Under the pieces are notes generated by a model. It was not told the origin of the DNA. It made no database searches and was given only the letters and a program-made list of their open reading frames with translations. The translations under genes and the position numbers were made by a program. Below, in pieces: positions 46,322 through 57,902 of a stretch of DNA of 64,000 nucleotides. Numbering within the stretch: the first letter of the stretch is position 1; every line of letters begins with the position of its first letter. Source of the stretch: Larix kaempferi (Eukaryota > Streptophyta > Pinopsida > Pinales > Pinaceae). The stretch covers positions 15,544,001 through 15,608,000 of the forward strand of contig BSBM01000779.1 of NCBI GenBank assembly GCA_027924585.1, written 5' to 3'.

Positions 46322-49300
46322 TGTTATCACATATATAGTAGCCGGGCTACCATACATTATTTTTTTGATTCCAGTACACTATTCAGCCAGTTCCCTTACA
46401 TTTGAGATGCTGAGATGGGCATCTATATTGGATCACTATCAGATTGTGGACAGCAGTGTATATTCCCCATGCCATGACTGAGTCTCAGGACACTCAGAGA
46501 GATGACCGATGTAGCCATTATACCATTGGTACAGAGCAGTCAGTAGTGCCCAGAGTTACAGCAGCAGTTTCAGAGGACAGATGATGGTACAGGTTGATGA
46601 GCATTCAGGTATATGACTCAGCAGGTATATCATTGTGCCATGGTTATATTGCTTTTATATTTATTCTTATAGCATGTCTTAGCACTTAGTGTCATGATCT
46701 GGCGATCATATAGATATGTGGACCTGGTTGATATTATATATATATATATATATATATTATTGTCCCTACTCAGACTTAGAAGTTCACTATTCATACTCAT
46801 TGGTTTTTCCCTCCTTAGGGAGAATAGAGGTGATCATTCAACCATACTTTGGCTTGCTAGTGTCGGCTCCATTATTCATTGTCTTCATCCATCCATGGCC
46901 TACCTTTTAGTTTATCACCCTGACTTACTACTTGACTAGTGACATGGAGGATCTTTCCCCCACTGTAGCCTCTGTATTGGATGAGCTTCCCTGTTTATTG
47001 TGTCTCGGCTCTGAGTTGGTGACAAAACTTGCCTATGGTGAGTTGGAGTTCCTTGTGAATTCCCCCTAGTCACTAAAGTTGTGTTGGCTAAACCTGAAAC
47101 TTTTAGTGCTGCCATGAATACAAAATCTGGAAAAATGAAATGCTATATCTTGTATGAAAAGCCCATTCATGCAATGTGTTTCTAAACACACATGAATGAA
47201 AGGCATGCCAAATGAAAATGGCTATGAAAATAAAATGTTATATCTTTTGGAAAATAAATACCTAGGTAAACAAGCTGTCCATGACACACCTAGAAGTGCT
47301 CAGGTAAACAAGTGCCTTAAAAACACACCTGCAGCAGAAAGCCTAAAATAAATGTAAATCTATGCAATGTGTTTATAAACACACATAGATCAAGGCTATG
47401 GAAACTTCAGGCCCAAAAAGCAATGGAACTTAAATGCTATATCTAAACAATTGCTGGCCTTATTTGTATTATGGATTGTGCGCATCTGTGAAGGTGAATA
47501 AACCCTCTTTGAACAACTCATCCATTTGTGAGACACCGCCATTCCCTGTGTTATTGCTCATTCAGTATATACTATGGTGTGTATTCCCGTTCCCTGCCAA
47601 AGTGTCACAAAGTTAAGTCAGTCAAGTCATCCCTTAGCCTAGCCATTTATTTTAGCCTTCACCCTTCACTAGCAAATTGATCACAACTATGAAGTGAGTA
47701 TGATCCTGAAAGTCTAATCTAAGTAATATTAATAATTAATGACATATATATTTGGATTTAGATCGCCAGTAATGATTACTTTGTGTTATAATTGTTATTT
47801 GAATAAGTTGTAGAGCATGCATTAACCTTTGACACCTTGCAGCAGCTTATGATGATGGTCTGAGTTATATTGGGTCATGTTGACTTGGTTAGGCCTAGTT
47901 TGACCATGGTCAACCAGAGGACATGAGATGGTTGGACCTTATGATGACATGGATAGATGTTATATGGTCTATGTATACATACATGATGATTCTATGCAGC
48001 AGCTACAGGGTTACGATGATGATTCTTGGTTTACAGCAGTGTTTGGTCATTTACAGATTATTATTATTGGCCCTGTTCCGGTATATTGGATATATATTGT
48101 GATCATGCAGAGACTCATACGGTGTATGAGTACACATCTTGGATGGATTTGGACCTTCTGAATCCAATGAGACAGTTTGTTTTCAGTTCCGGGCACTTAC
48201 AATGATGATTTTGCCTCAGTAGGCTGTCCTAGTGCAGTTTTGGTCTGTCGGAGGCCCTGTCAGAGCAGATATGATTTTTATCCGGTTGACCTAGGGCGCT
48301 GATGATGGAGGGGGTGGTCCAGCCACTTGTTTTTACCATATTACCCCCCTCCCAGACACACTGGTGCCCTCACCTTGACAGCGCAGGCACTCCAGGAGGC
48401 AGTTTCACGCTTCCCGAGGCATTTCAGGATTGGTAGAAATGGCTATTGAGGAAATCGATTTGGGCTACTGAGGCAATGTTATGGCATGGGATGATCAGTG
48501 ATGATAGATCAGGGTCCTCCACACCTTCTCCAGCAGTTTCAGCTTCATCGGGGTCCGCATCCATCACTTATGGCACTTTCCTAGGATTTTTGAGGTCTTT
48601 TTGAGGCCTACGATTTGACTATGGAGGCACGATTTGGTACATTGATGATTACTTATTGATTATTGTGCTATGGGGATTGACCAAGGAGGGATAAAATTAC
48701 CCCTTGGACCCACCATAAGCCTCTTATTATATTTTGTCATCATTATTTGGTGGGATTCCCCTCTTCTAGGGCGATTTTGTCCACTCACATAATATTTTAT
48801 TAGTGATCCATGTATTTTATTGTTGAGCTCATCTCAACCATTGATTAGACATTTGTATCTTTTAATCTTAGCCACTCATTCAAAAAGTGGTTAGGGTTTT
48901 AGTGCCTCTCCTTCCTATTTAAAGGAGAGAGCCTCTCATTGTAAAGGGGACTTGTGGATCTGGATTATTGGAATAGAAAATTATTATTGCATCTATCTCC
49001 AGTATTGTGGTGAATGTTTTTGGTGTTCGTTCGTTGGTTCTTCCTTTGCACTGATTTATTGGAGATCTTGTTTGCCATATCTTTTGTACCACGTTTTTGC
49101 ATCTACAGGTGGAGGCCGATTTGCTTTGAGGAGGAAGTATTGGTAGGGGAAGACTCTCCCTACTTCTTCTTTGGATCTCTTCGTTGGTAATAGGGAGTAT
49201 TACTGTCCCAGGACCTTCTAGTCTATGTTATCATTGCATTTTACTTGTATTTCCTCCATACTTGACCTCTCTGATTGAAATCGATTTTCCTTGGATTGAC

Positions 49301-50867
49301 AGGTAGAGGAGGGCGCACTTGTGGGCTAGGGCATCAATTTGGCAAGCAAAATCAACAATCTCTCATTTGATCTCTGCGGGAATCTTCCTCAACATCAAGG
49401 CATCTCATTCACATTACTTAGGTATGATCTCAAGGTAAGTTCTATCTCCATGATCTATCCACTTGTCTAAAAAATTTAAAACCCTAGATATTTCAAAACC
49501 CCCATTTTACATTTTCTCAGATCTACTTAGATCTAGTGGGTTGTTGGGCATAATATTGAAAACCCACCTCTATAGCATCCACGGCATCCCGGATCTATAG
49601 TTTGGTGAGGATTGGCTTCCGTTTGACCCCCTTCCCAAGCCAACTTAGCTTCTCGCAAGCAAGGCGCACTTCTTGGTGGTTGTGGGTTGACCTAGATCTA
49701 GGTGGTGGGTAGTTGAGATCCCGCTTGATTCATAATCTACACATCAAATAACATACCCCCAGATTGTCACTTTCTTGATTTTCACCTTGTCGGCCCTATT
49801 CCACATTTTAAGGGATTTAATCCCCATTTTTGGACCACTTGGTACATTCAAACTCAGATCTAGTAAGATCTAGCCGTCGGATTGCCGTGAAACTATAGAT
49901 CCACACTCCTACTTGACCAACCTACCCGGATCTAAAGTTTGGATGTCATCGGACTTGTTTTGATCCACCTAACCCACATTTTTGGCCTCCTTGGGTAAAG
50001 TCGCACCACCTTGGAGAAGTGAGTTGACTCACTTCTAAGACGTGGGTACTTGATATTTTTGGAGATTTGGAACCGGAATAATTCAAAACCTAGGTTTAGT
50101 GTGTCACATTGTCAAATTTTGCCTTGGGGATAGCATTCCTTGTTTTAAGGGATTGTGGTCCACTTTGGTCAAACCTAGATCTAGAACTTTTCATCCATCA
50201 AGACCTTAATTGCCCACTTGTCTCATGCTATAGGAGTCCTTAACCACAAGTCAACCCCACTTTGACTCCATTATCCCAATTCCCAAGGCACTGGTTGGTC
50301 TCCAAGTCAATTCGGCTTTATTAGATTGTTGGATTAACTTGTGGTTTAACCTTTGCATGGTGAACCAAACCCTTGAAGCCATCATATATCATGGTCAAGC
50401 TTGTCACTTGTACTAGTTAGCCCCAATACAACCCCTAAACTACCCTACATTGGACACGGTTCCCAAGGCAGTGGATTTTCCAACATTGAACTAGTACTCT
50501 AATCCTAGATCTCATTTCAAACATTTTAAGTCACTTTCACATCAACTATGGACCAAAGCTATACTCATTGAACCCCTCACTTGACTTGTGACTTCATCCT
50601 AAGGTCTAGGAAAAACCATACACCTTACTTCACGTAGAAACAACTTGATTTGGTGTCTTGGTTTTGATCTCTCCTGTCGGGAGTAGATCGGGTCTCCCCC
50701 TTTGTTGTCTGGGCTAGATAACATAAAGCGAAGGTTGCCTCGACTGGCGTGACAACCATTATATTGGAGGTCGAGGTGATCGTGGTTGCACCTTCTGAGT
50801 TTCCCTTCCCTATTGCCATCCATGATTGGATGTATCCATAGGGGTAACTACAAGTTAGGTGATAACA
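46322..50867 (+). mobile_element. Solo LTR, type A, inserted in the hAT-2 transposase
   Basis: It starts TGTTATCACATATATAGTAG at 46322 and ends TTAGGTGATAACA at 50867, with a perfect ggacc duplication (46317-46321 and 50868-50872). Its 4546 bp closely match 16775-21332. On the minus strand, joining the flanks restores the transposase frame (KFAVR to VLSQTCSAFGC), an independent proof of the insertion point. A TA microsatellite at about 46735-46758 is longer than in the sister copy. A block at about 48940-49440 is unlike the sister copy. There is no coding content. Confidence 0.95.
46734..46758. repeat. (TA)n microsatellite in solo LTR A
   Basis: About 11 TA units, versus an interrupted shorter run at 17190-17206 in the sister LTR. 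Confidence 0.85.
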
Positions 50868-53529
50868 GGACCCGAACTGCAAACTTTTGGAATTATTTTG
50901 TATGATTACCAAATGACTTCCACCAGTTTGCTGCAATTGCAAATGCGAAGAGTCAAGGCAGTTAATTCAACAAATTAGATTGTGAATTTGGCTAAGATAA
51001 TTAGAAATTAAGAATCCAGGTATTTACATTTTACAATTTAAACTTTAAAGTTAAACAACATAATTTAATAAAACAATGAAATTGTTTACCTGGTTGGCCA
51101 TCCTCTACTGCAGCCTTAGCCACACTGTTGGCGAAGAGACCTGTGATGTATCTGAAAGAGGTGATCTGTCGATGTATCTCCAATTGGGTCGCCGCACTTG
51201 GGACCATGCGCTCAAGGCAAGTATACAATCCATCCGTTATCTCCCCACTCGGATCAGCATCAATGTCATATCTATATTGATACTTCGGGTTCAGGAAATA
51301 CTCAGCTGCATGTATAGGGCGATGGAGTTGATTGTTCCTTCTCCTATCAATGATCTCCCAAATAGGCCCATACTTGGCTACTCTATCTTTGTATGCTGCC
51401 CTTATTTGCTCCTTTGCCTAATCCATAGCTTCATAAATGTATCCCATGGCCAATTTTTCCCCATCCACCAACCACAACACCTTAACAAGTGGCTCAGTAA
51501 TTGCCACAACCTCTGCTGCTTTTTTCCAAAATGATGAGCCTTTAATTCTCCTCTTAGTGTCTCTTCCATCTTGTGTGCGAGCCCAACTACATGAATTCCA
51601 TTCATCACTTGAAAACATCTTCTCCAAGTTCTATGCTTGGGAAAGGAGAGATTGCAACGTGAGGAAGTTAGTTGCAAATCTAGTAACTGCGGACCTAACA
51701 AGCTCTTTGCCCCGTGTGTGTCTCCTCATCAAGCTCAATACCCAACCGTGGTAATAGATGTACCTGGTGATGCTTTTGGCCCAATCCACAGTGCATTTGA
51801 TCCAATCCTGTTTGCATAAATCCTCAAGCATAAGGTCTATGCAATGTGCTGCACATGGGGTCCAGAATATGGTTTTATGTTTTTCCTCTAACATCCTACC
51901 AGCAAGAACATAGTTAGAGGCATTATAGGTGATGACTTGCACAACATTATTTTCCCCCACCTCAACAATCTGATCCAAAAGATGAAATTACAGATTTGCA
52001 TCTTTCACTTGATCAGATGCATCACATGATCTCAAAAACATGGTTCCCCGTGGGCAAGATACAAGAAAGTTTAGAAGGTGTCGCCCCCTCCTATCTTTCC
52101 ATCCATCCAACATGATAGTGCATCCTGATTTTACCCATGAAGCTTTGAAATCCTTCAGGTATTCTTCTATGGAAACAATCTCTTTTTGCAAAAGAGATCC
52201 CCTCAAGTCATGCATACTAGGGCCTTTGAAGCCCTTACTAGCAGCTACAACGGCATCCCACATAGGTTGGTAATAAGAAGAGCGGGAAGCATTGAATGGA
52301 ATATCATCATCATACCACCATCTTGCAATGTACTCATGGGAAACATCTCTGTATTGCTTCTTCCAGTGCTTATCTAAGGTGGGTTGAATTTCTGTTGAAT
52401 GTTGCATCTGAGAAGCATTCACACTGGCAGAAGTGTTGGGAGGTGAGAAATAACTTTCAATGCTACCCCTCTTTTTGGCTTTGCCCTTATCTCCTGTAGT
52501 CTTGGAGGGCGGAACAAACTGGAAAGGATCCCTAAGAGTGGTAGAAGGGATAGATGAAGAGCCTTCATTTGAACCAGGGGCATAGGTCCCACCCATCATT
52601 TCAACAAGCCTCCTCTTCTTCCCTATTTCTTCCTCTAACTCTCTTTGCTTAGCCTATTCGTCTTCAAACTTCTTGAATTGTTCTTGCATCTCAGCTCTAA
52701 TATGCCCAATAACATCCAGTGGGGCTTCACATGCCTTAACTTGGCCTTTGATGGCATCCAAGTGCTATTTAAGCCTGTAAATTCCCCCACCCTTAATCAA
52801 CTTCTTGCAATACTTGCAATAAATGTCCCCCTGAACAACATCTGCATGGATCCATGCAGGATCTTTTGCTTTTGGGGCCATGATTCAATACTGCAAAATT
52901 TCAAACATAACAAGAAATTTAAATTAAAACTATTATGTGTAATTCATAAATGAATTTTTAATTTCTGTTTAAATTTTTAAAATTAAAACTATTATTTTTG
53001 TTTATCAAAAACATCAACATTGATTTGTAAATGCAGGAATTATAGCCCAAATGTCTCACCAACAGGGATCTCTGGGGAAACTATTTTGTTCTCTGTCAAT
53101 GCTGAGTTCTACTCTCTGTGCATAAATAACATGTATGAAAAGTAACCTCTGTCTGATGGGGATACTTGGTTTATTTGCTGTAATGTCAAGATGGATGCCC
53201 AACCAAATAAACTCTGCTAGTTAATGTACAAACCAGCATACCAATTCTGTCAAGCACAAATAAAACAGCATACTCTGTTTTAATTTTTTAAAATCAATGT
53301 GCAGTCACAGCACTCAACAGTTATCAATGTATAATTCCATTAATAGTGTAACTGTAATTCAGAATTTTTTTTAAATGTTTTATTTTTGTTAAAAAAAAAT
53401 TTAAAAAAAAAGTGTAAACTCTAAACTTACAATTACGGCTTACCTTGGATTCTGAAATGCTCTCTTGCAATTGGAAATTCGACAATGCAGTGATGTGCAC
53501 ATTGGACAGTGCAACTGCACACAACTCCA

Positions 53530-53700
53530 CCAGCGGCCAGCCCACCCACTCCACGGCCAACTCCACGAGCTCTCCCACCCACTCCACGACCAAGTTGCCA
53601 ACTCCACGAGCCCACCCCTGCGGCTCCACTCCACTCCACAAAGTTACAAATCGGCCAGCTCCAGCTCCACGAGAGAACACCTGCGGCTGCACTCCACTTC
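53530..53700. repeat. GC-rich minisatellite in the hAT-2 5' region
   Basis: Words ccacccactccacg, ccaactccacgagc and ggctccactccac recur in a C-rich, G-poor plus strand of about 170 bp, upstream of the hAT-2 coding start. Overlapping frames on both strands here (Trp/Gly/Arg-rich on minus, His/Thr/Pro-rich on plus) are artefacts of the repeat. Confidence 0.75.
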
Positions 53701-54796
53701 GACGCTATTACAAACAACGAAATGACAATGGGTTGGGTTGGGGGCTCGAGGAGGGTAGTGTAGACCTATAGGTTAAGTTAAAACTTAAAAAAAAATTTAA
53801 AAAACCCCCAAAAAAACCATTTTTTATGCCCAGGCCCACACGTAAAAAATCGACCGAGTTATGTCGTGAATCGACCAACCGAACCGGCCGATTTGATACT
53901 GAATCGGCCGGTTCGGTACTGAACCGGTCCTCCAAGCCGATTTGGTCACCGGTTAGGCATCAAATTGGCGAATTGGCCGATTCCGATTCCAATTCAGCCG
54001 ATTTTTAAAAGCATGGTCCTTATACAGCCTGCGTCGACCTCATCTGTCACATGTTGCCCTATTACAACCTGCGACGATGTCAGTTAATATGGATAAAAGG
54101 AAATCTTTGAGCGATTTCTCGAAGGAGGATGACTTGGATCTCTATCCCTAACTTATAGGTTGAGTTGTCCTTTAGTTCCTCCATCATTGGGAAGATCCCT
54201 TAATCCTCTCCCACTAATCTTCAACTCATTTCTATCCTCCTAGTCCTATTTTTATGAGGCTCCTCTTCACTCCAAAGGGAGGAAGTCTATAGTACTTACA
54301 TGCTGGTGAAATTAGCTTTAAAAGATCTCTATTCATCTCTTGGGAGATTTATACTTCCTTTGGAGGCTTTGGCATTGGCTTGTGGAGAAGGATTACTACG
54401 TTAAGCCTTGGTTGTAATCACTTCCATCTATGTACTTTCCCTTTTTTATACAGTAATATAAATGCTTTCCACCAAATGTTGTTGCATTGATGATGTTTTT
54501 GTAGTTTTCCTGCTTAACTGCTTACTTAGATCTGTTATTGTTTAGATACATTTTACTACTTGTGTTGTTCTGTATGTCTTGACAGGTTTTGCAGCTGAGA
54601 TCTGAAGACCATAAAAGCTTGGAACAACATCAAGGAGAAAGGATCTGCAATCTGAAAGGTAAGGCATCTAGTCACTCGATCTCTAATTAGATCTAGGAAA
54701 GTTATTTCATATTTTGTCTCATTTGTTCTAGGATTGCATTAAGCTAGCTAGGGAGATCAAGCCTTGAGTCCGCTCTTGGTAAATTATCCGATAACA

Positions 54797-57011
54797 AAAT
54801 TTGGTGACCATACTGGAGAAGAACATTGTTTTTAGTTTTCAATTTGAATGCCATTTTCATTTGATTTCTTTTGCAAGCCATCTCATTTGCCTCCTAAGGA
54901 TTTTTCACCATCAAGATCTTCACTTTCAAGAGTCTATTGTCTTCCGATGAGTCTGTACTCACAATCTTTAGACCCTTTTATTGCTCATTTCTTGGAGCCC
55001 TGTTGATCCTTGAGTTTGGATCTCGCCCGTCGCACCTGGGCAGTAGAACCAGAGCATCGATCTGTTATTTTTTGCTTCTCTGTCTTCTGAGTTGTCGTCG
55101 CAGTTTTCCCACTAGAGTCCTGCAACATCGTCGCGAACCCCGCACTGGTGACCTTCGACGGTCGCTCTGTGCCTAAACACAGACTGCGCCGATCTGTTAA
55201 TTTTTATACAAGGGCATCCCTCCTCCATTTTTTGAGTTGAGTTTTGATTTGGTGTGCAGACCCCTCTGTGCTGCAAGATCCAGTCAGAGACCTCTTTTTG
55301 ATTTGTGTGTTGAAAGTGTTTGGATTCTGTGTGGATTTGTATTGGGCACCATTTTTTAACGAGCTTAAGTTTGGTAGTGGTGGATACTTTGGGTTCCCCC
55401 ACCTTCCTCCACTTAACCTTGTTTTCCCTCCTCCCCCCACCTGATCTAATCTTTGCATTGGATTTGACCCCAAACTTCTTTTTGCACTTATCATTTAGCT
55501 TTGTTTGCATTCAGTTGTTTGTTGAGTGTCTTAAGTGTTTTCAGTTCACATGAGTGCTTGACATTCTCTTGAGAATTTCTTGAGTGTTTAGAGTGCTGCA
55601 AATCAACTTTCTTTTCAGTTTTTCATGCTTAAAAATATCATTGTTATCAAGTAGTAATCTTGGCATATCATTGGAAAATTAAAGGTGCATCATTTTTACT
55701 GTTTTCACGTGCATTTGAAAATTGTGGTAGAAATTGGTTCATGCATTGGACTCATCATTCATTAGTCTTTTGGAAAGTTTGAGAGAAAAATTAATCATTT
55801 GTACTTTTCAGGAATTATGAATCATTCATTTTCTTGAAAAATTCAAGTGAGATCAAGTTTTACAAAAGTGATTCCATGCTTGAAGAATTGTTTGCATTCT
55901 TTATTTTTTATGCTTTTAAGCCATAATTGTGAAATTTGAAAAGTTAGAGTGCTCTAGATAGGAAATTTGTCTCTTTTCATCTCTCAGTTTTTTATTCGAA
56001 AGGACAAAAGAAAATGCTTGGACTTGGTTGTGATGCTTGTTGATTTTTTTTAGTTTTGCTTGGAAAAACGGAAAAAGCGAAAAGAGTTTTTTATCAAATT
56101 TGATAGATTTTGGGATTGTGTTGCATTTTGTTGCTTTGGTAAAACCACTTGGAAAAAGATTTCTCCTTCCCATAGATAGACTTCATCAAAAGAAAAAGTA
56201 CATTTCTTCATGTAGTTAGGGCTTGCATTAGGTTTATGTTTATGTACTCACCTCATGCATTCACCTAACTGTCCAGATGAAATTAATGGTAGAACTAGGG
56301 TAAAATTCTCAATAACTTGTGTGTTAAGTTAGAAACATGTTCCGGCGTCGTAAAACGTGGCAGCTGTCGTTACTTGCCAGCACTGTATTCCAGGGGTATT
56401 GTAGTCTTTCACGTACCAATCGGTATATCGAAGCTCTTTCACGTACCAACCAGGTATATAAAAGCTCTTTCACGTACCCACCAAGTACTTCGCGTACTTG
56501 GCGTATATCGAAAGGTGTTTCACGTACTTGGCGTATATCGAAAGGTGTTTCACGTACTCGGTAGTATATAAGAAGGTCTTGTGCCGTACGGTTGTGCATT
56601 AGACAACACCACTACGGATTTGAGCTCCCACGTACCTTGAGTATATCGGGAGACATCATTAGGATTCCTGAAACCAATTGAGCTATCCATTTGGCCATCT
56701 TGGCAGAGCAATACACCGAGAACAGCACTCGAGGAGCTACTACGCACGTACTATCAGGTAGTCAGGTTATATGGTCAGGGGTACGGTCCTAATCCTCCCT
56801 GGTTAGTGCTCTGAAAAATTGGGCCGAGTATAACGGTTGGACCCTGGAGTATATCGCGAGTTGCGAAGCCTTGACAATCCCGTGAGGTTCCAGACTTTTG
56901 AATCCACTCCTATCACATAAGTTTGCTTGCGGCCTTAGTTTGTGTAGGATTTTTCTAGACTGCTTTTCTTTTGTTTAGATTACCCTAGGAGAAACTTTTG
57001 TTTCAGTCACT
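54797..57011 (+). other. Primer-binding region and long leader of the type B retroelement
   Basis: Immediately after the LTR end gataaca comes aaatTTGGTGACCATACTGG (54797-54816). The TTTGGTGACC form is typical of the region where reverse transcription is primed in plant Ty3-type elements; the exact tRNA cannot be named by eye. The leader is about 2.2 kb, with no long frame, and contains the promoter-like repeat array at 56407-56578. Frames at 54937-55176 and 55112-55553 look like chance. Part of this leader could be a separate insertion. Confidence 0.55.
56407..56578 (+). repeat. Five-unit tandem array TTTCACGTAC...TATA
   Basis: Units begin TTTCACGTAC at 56407, 56437, 56468, 56518 and 56548; four are 30-31 bp and one is 50 bp. 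Each carries a CACGTAC core and ggtatat/cgtatat; units 2 and 5 contain TATATAAAAG and TATATAAG. Further CACGTAC words follow near 56627 and 56740. Repeated CACGT cores with adjacent TATA-like words look like promoter sequence. Its place in a retroelement leader is unusual. Confidence 0.75.
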
Positions 57012-57902
57012 GTGGTCGACTTTCCTTGGAGAAGGTCCCGTAGGATTCTGAACTTACCGCCCGAATATCCCTTTAACCAGGAGGTAATTTCGAAGGTAAG
57101 AATGGACCCACAAGCCACGGTCATGTCACCTGAAGTAGAAAACCCTACTTTGAATATTAGAGCACATATGTTCCCTCCAGATTCACCGGCCTCCAACCCC
57201 CCACAGGGTGAAGAGGTGCAACCTTCCACTTCACAAGACCTACCTTTCGTTTTACCGAGAGAGCCTGGATCGGTGGAATGGTTAAATCCACCCCAGGATG
57301 ACCCTACAGCAGCTGTTGGTCCAGCTGCAGCCTATTGGACATCATCTCTAGGCCACCCAGTGGCTCATTTTGCCATCCACCCAGTGGGACTACTCCGGAC
57401 GACCCTCTAGCACCTTATTGTGAACAATTGACTCAATTTCGTACTAGGGCTGAGGGGTTTCGAAGACAAAGTCTCTTACGAAGGGTTGAAGACCCAATGC
57501 TACCTCCTTATCAACCACTCCCAAGTCGTTATTTATCTTTTAACTCACCGGAATTATCCACACAACACGTGACCACTTCTGAATCTGGTCAACCCTCAAC
57601 TCCCATACATATTCTTCCTAAACAGGAGACCAGTTCTATACCTCAAACGACCCAACCTGTTGAAGGACAACAGTCCAACACACTTGTTACTACCACGGTT
57701 ACGTTACCCATTCCTCCCCCACCCCAAAACTCGCGGGGAGGATACTCTTTACCCCTACCTTCCTTACGGGTAATGTTACTACTACAGTCGATAATCAACA
57801 ACCTGTGTTGGGTCAATGTTTGATTAGTGGTCAACAAGTTGTTGCTAGGGGGAAACCCCCATCTCCTCACCATAATACTGGAGCAGGAGTTCCCATGGGT
57901 CC
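57012..57902 (+). pseudogene. gag-like N-terminal fragment, frameshifted
   Basis: A plus frame from 57012 (internal ATG 57102, MDPQATVMSPEVENPTLN) runs to 57410. The coding-like sequence then shifts to another frame with TTPDDPLAPYCEQLTQFRTR and SLLRRVEDPMLPPYQPLPSR, and shifts again near 57770 to VDNQQPVLGQCLISGQQVVA. The protein is Pro, Gln, Ser and Thr rich, like the N-terminal part of gag in large plant retroelements, but no capsid or zinc-knuckle motif is reached. It ends where the minus-strand LTR is inserted at 57903. Family assignment rests mainly on its position after the primer-binding region. Confidence 0.5.

Larger units (their letters stand above)
45724..52881 (-). pseudogene. 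hAT-2 transposase, degenerate and split by a solo LTR
   Basis: ATG at 52881 opens MAPKAKDPAWIHADVV, then a BED-type finger YCKYCKKLIKGGGIYRLK with C-x2-C, followed by a stop where another residue is expected before HLDAIKG. Next come a coiled, Glu/Lys-rich linker and the DUF659 core (MHDLRGSLLQKEI, CTIMLDGWKDRRGRHLLNFL). The first catalytic Asp is present, but the second is Tyr (VQVITYNASNYV). FWTPCAAHCIDLMLEDL and LMRRHTRGKELVRSAVTRFA follow. A GT-AG intron at 50931-51089 sits exactly where hAT-1 has one, before ANWWKSFG. The hATC segment AFGCERNWSLFERIH is split just upstream by the LTR. The C-terminus RLNDLVFVQYNLRLRRSQ leads into an acidic tail ending at the tga of 45724-45726. Stops (tag, tga, taa) occur throughout. 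It is clearly inactive. Confidence 0.92.
45319..54015 (-). mobile_element. hAT-2: hAT transposon inserted in the type B LTR
   Basis: It is flanked by a perfect 8 bp duplication gtccttat at 45311-45318 and 54016-54023. The ends are CAAAGTTTGAAAAATCG at 45319 and, in reverse from 54015, CATGCTTTTAAAAATCGG. Subterminal aatcgg/ccgatt words crowd both ends, including repeated gaaccggccgattt. The transposase relic runs on the minus strand (52881 to 45724) and is split by a solo LTR at 46322-50867. Without that insertion the element is about 4.1 kb, a normal autonomous hAT size. Its ends and its protein differ from hAT-1, so it is a separate family. Confidence 0.93.
42672..54796 (+). mobile_element. 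5' LTR of a type B retroelement, interrupted by hAT-2
   Basis: It begins TGTTACCTCCTAATTTGTAC at 42672 and ends attatccgataaca at 54796, directly followed by a primer-binding-like sequence. It is interrupted at 45318 by hAT-2 and resumes at 54024; without it the LTR is about 3.4 kb. Conserved type B features are ttcttgtgagctgccag near the start, the decayed palindrome at about 42725, the 43200-43400 block and gaataaagtttgaaaactttgg at 43842. Because an internal region follows at 54797, this is a 5' LTR and not a solo one. The matching 3' LTR is outside the window, so accat (42667-42671) cannot be tested as its duplication. Confidence 0.75.

Noticed and set aside
53324-53771. Open frames on both strands, Trp/Gly/Arg-rich or Pro/Thr/His-rich
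   Set aside because: They are produced by a C-rich minisatellite upstream of the hAT-2 coding start, with no domain.
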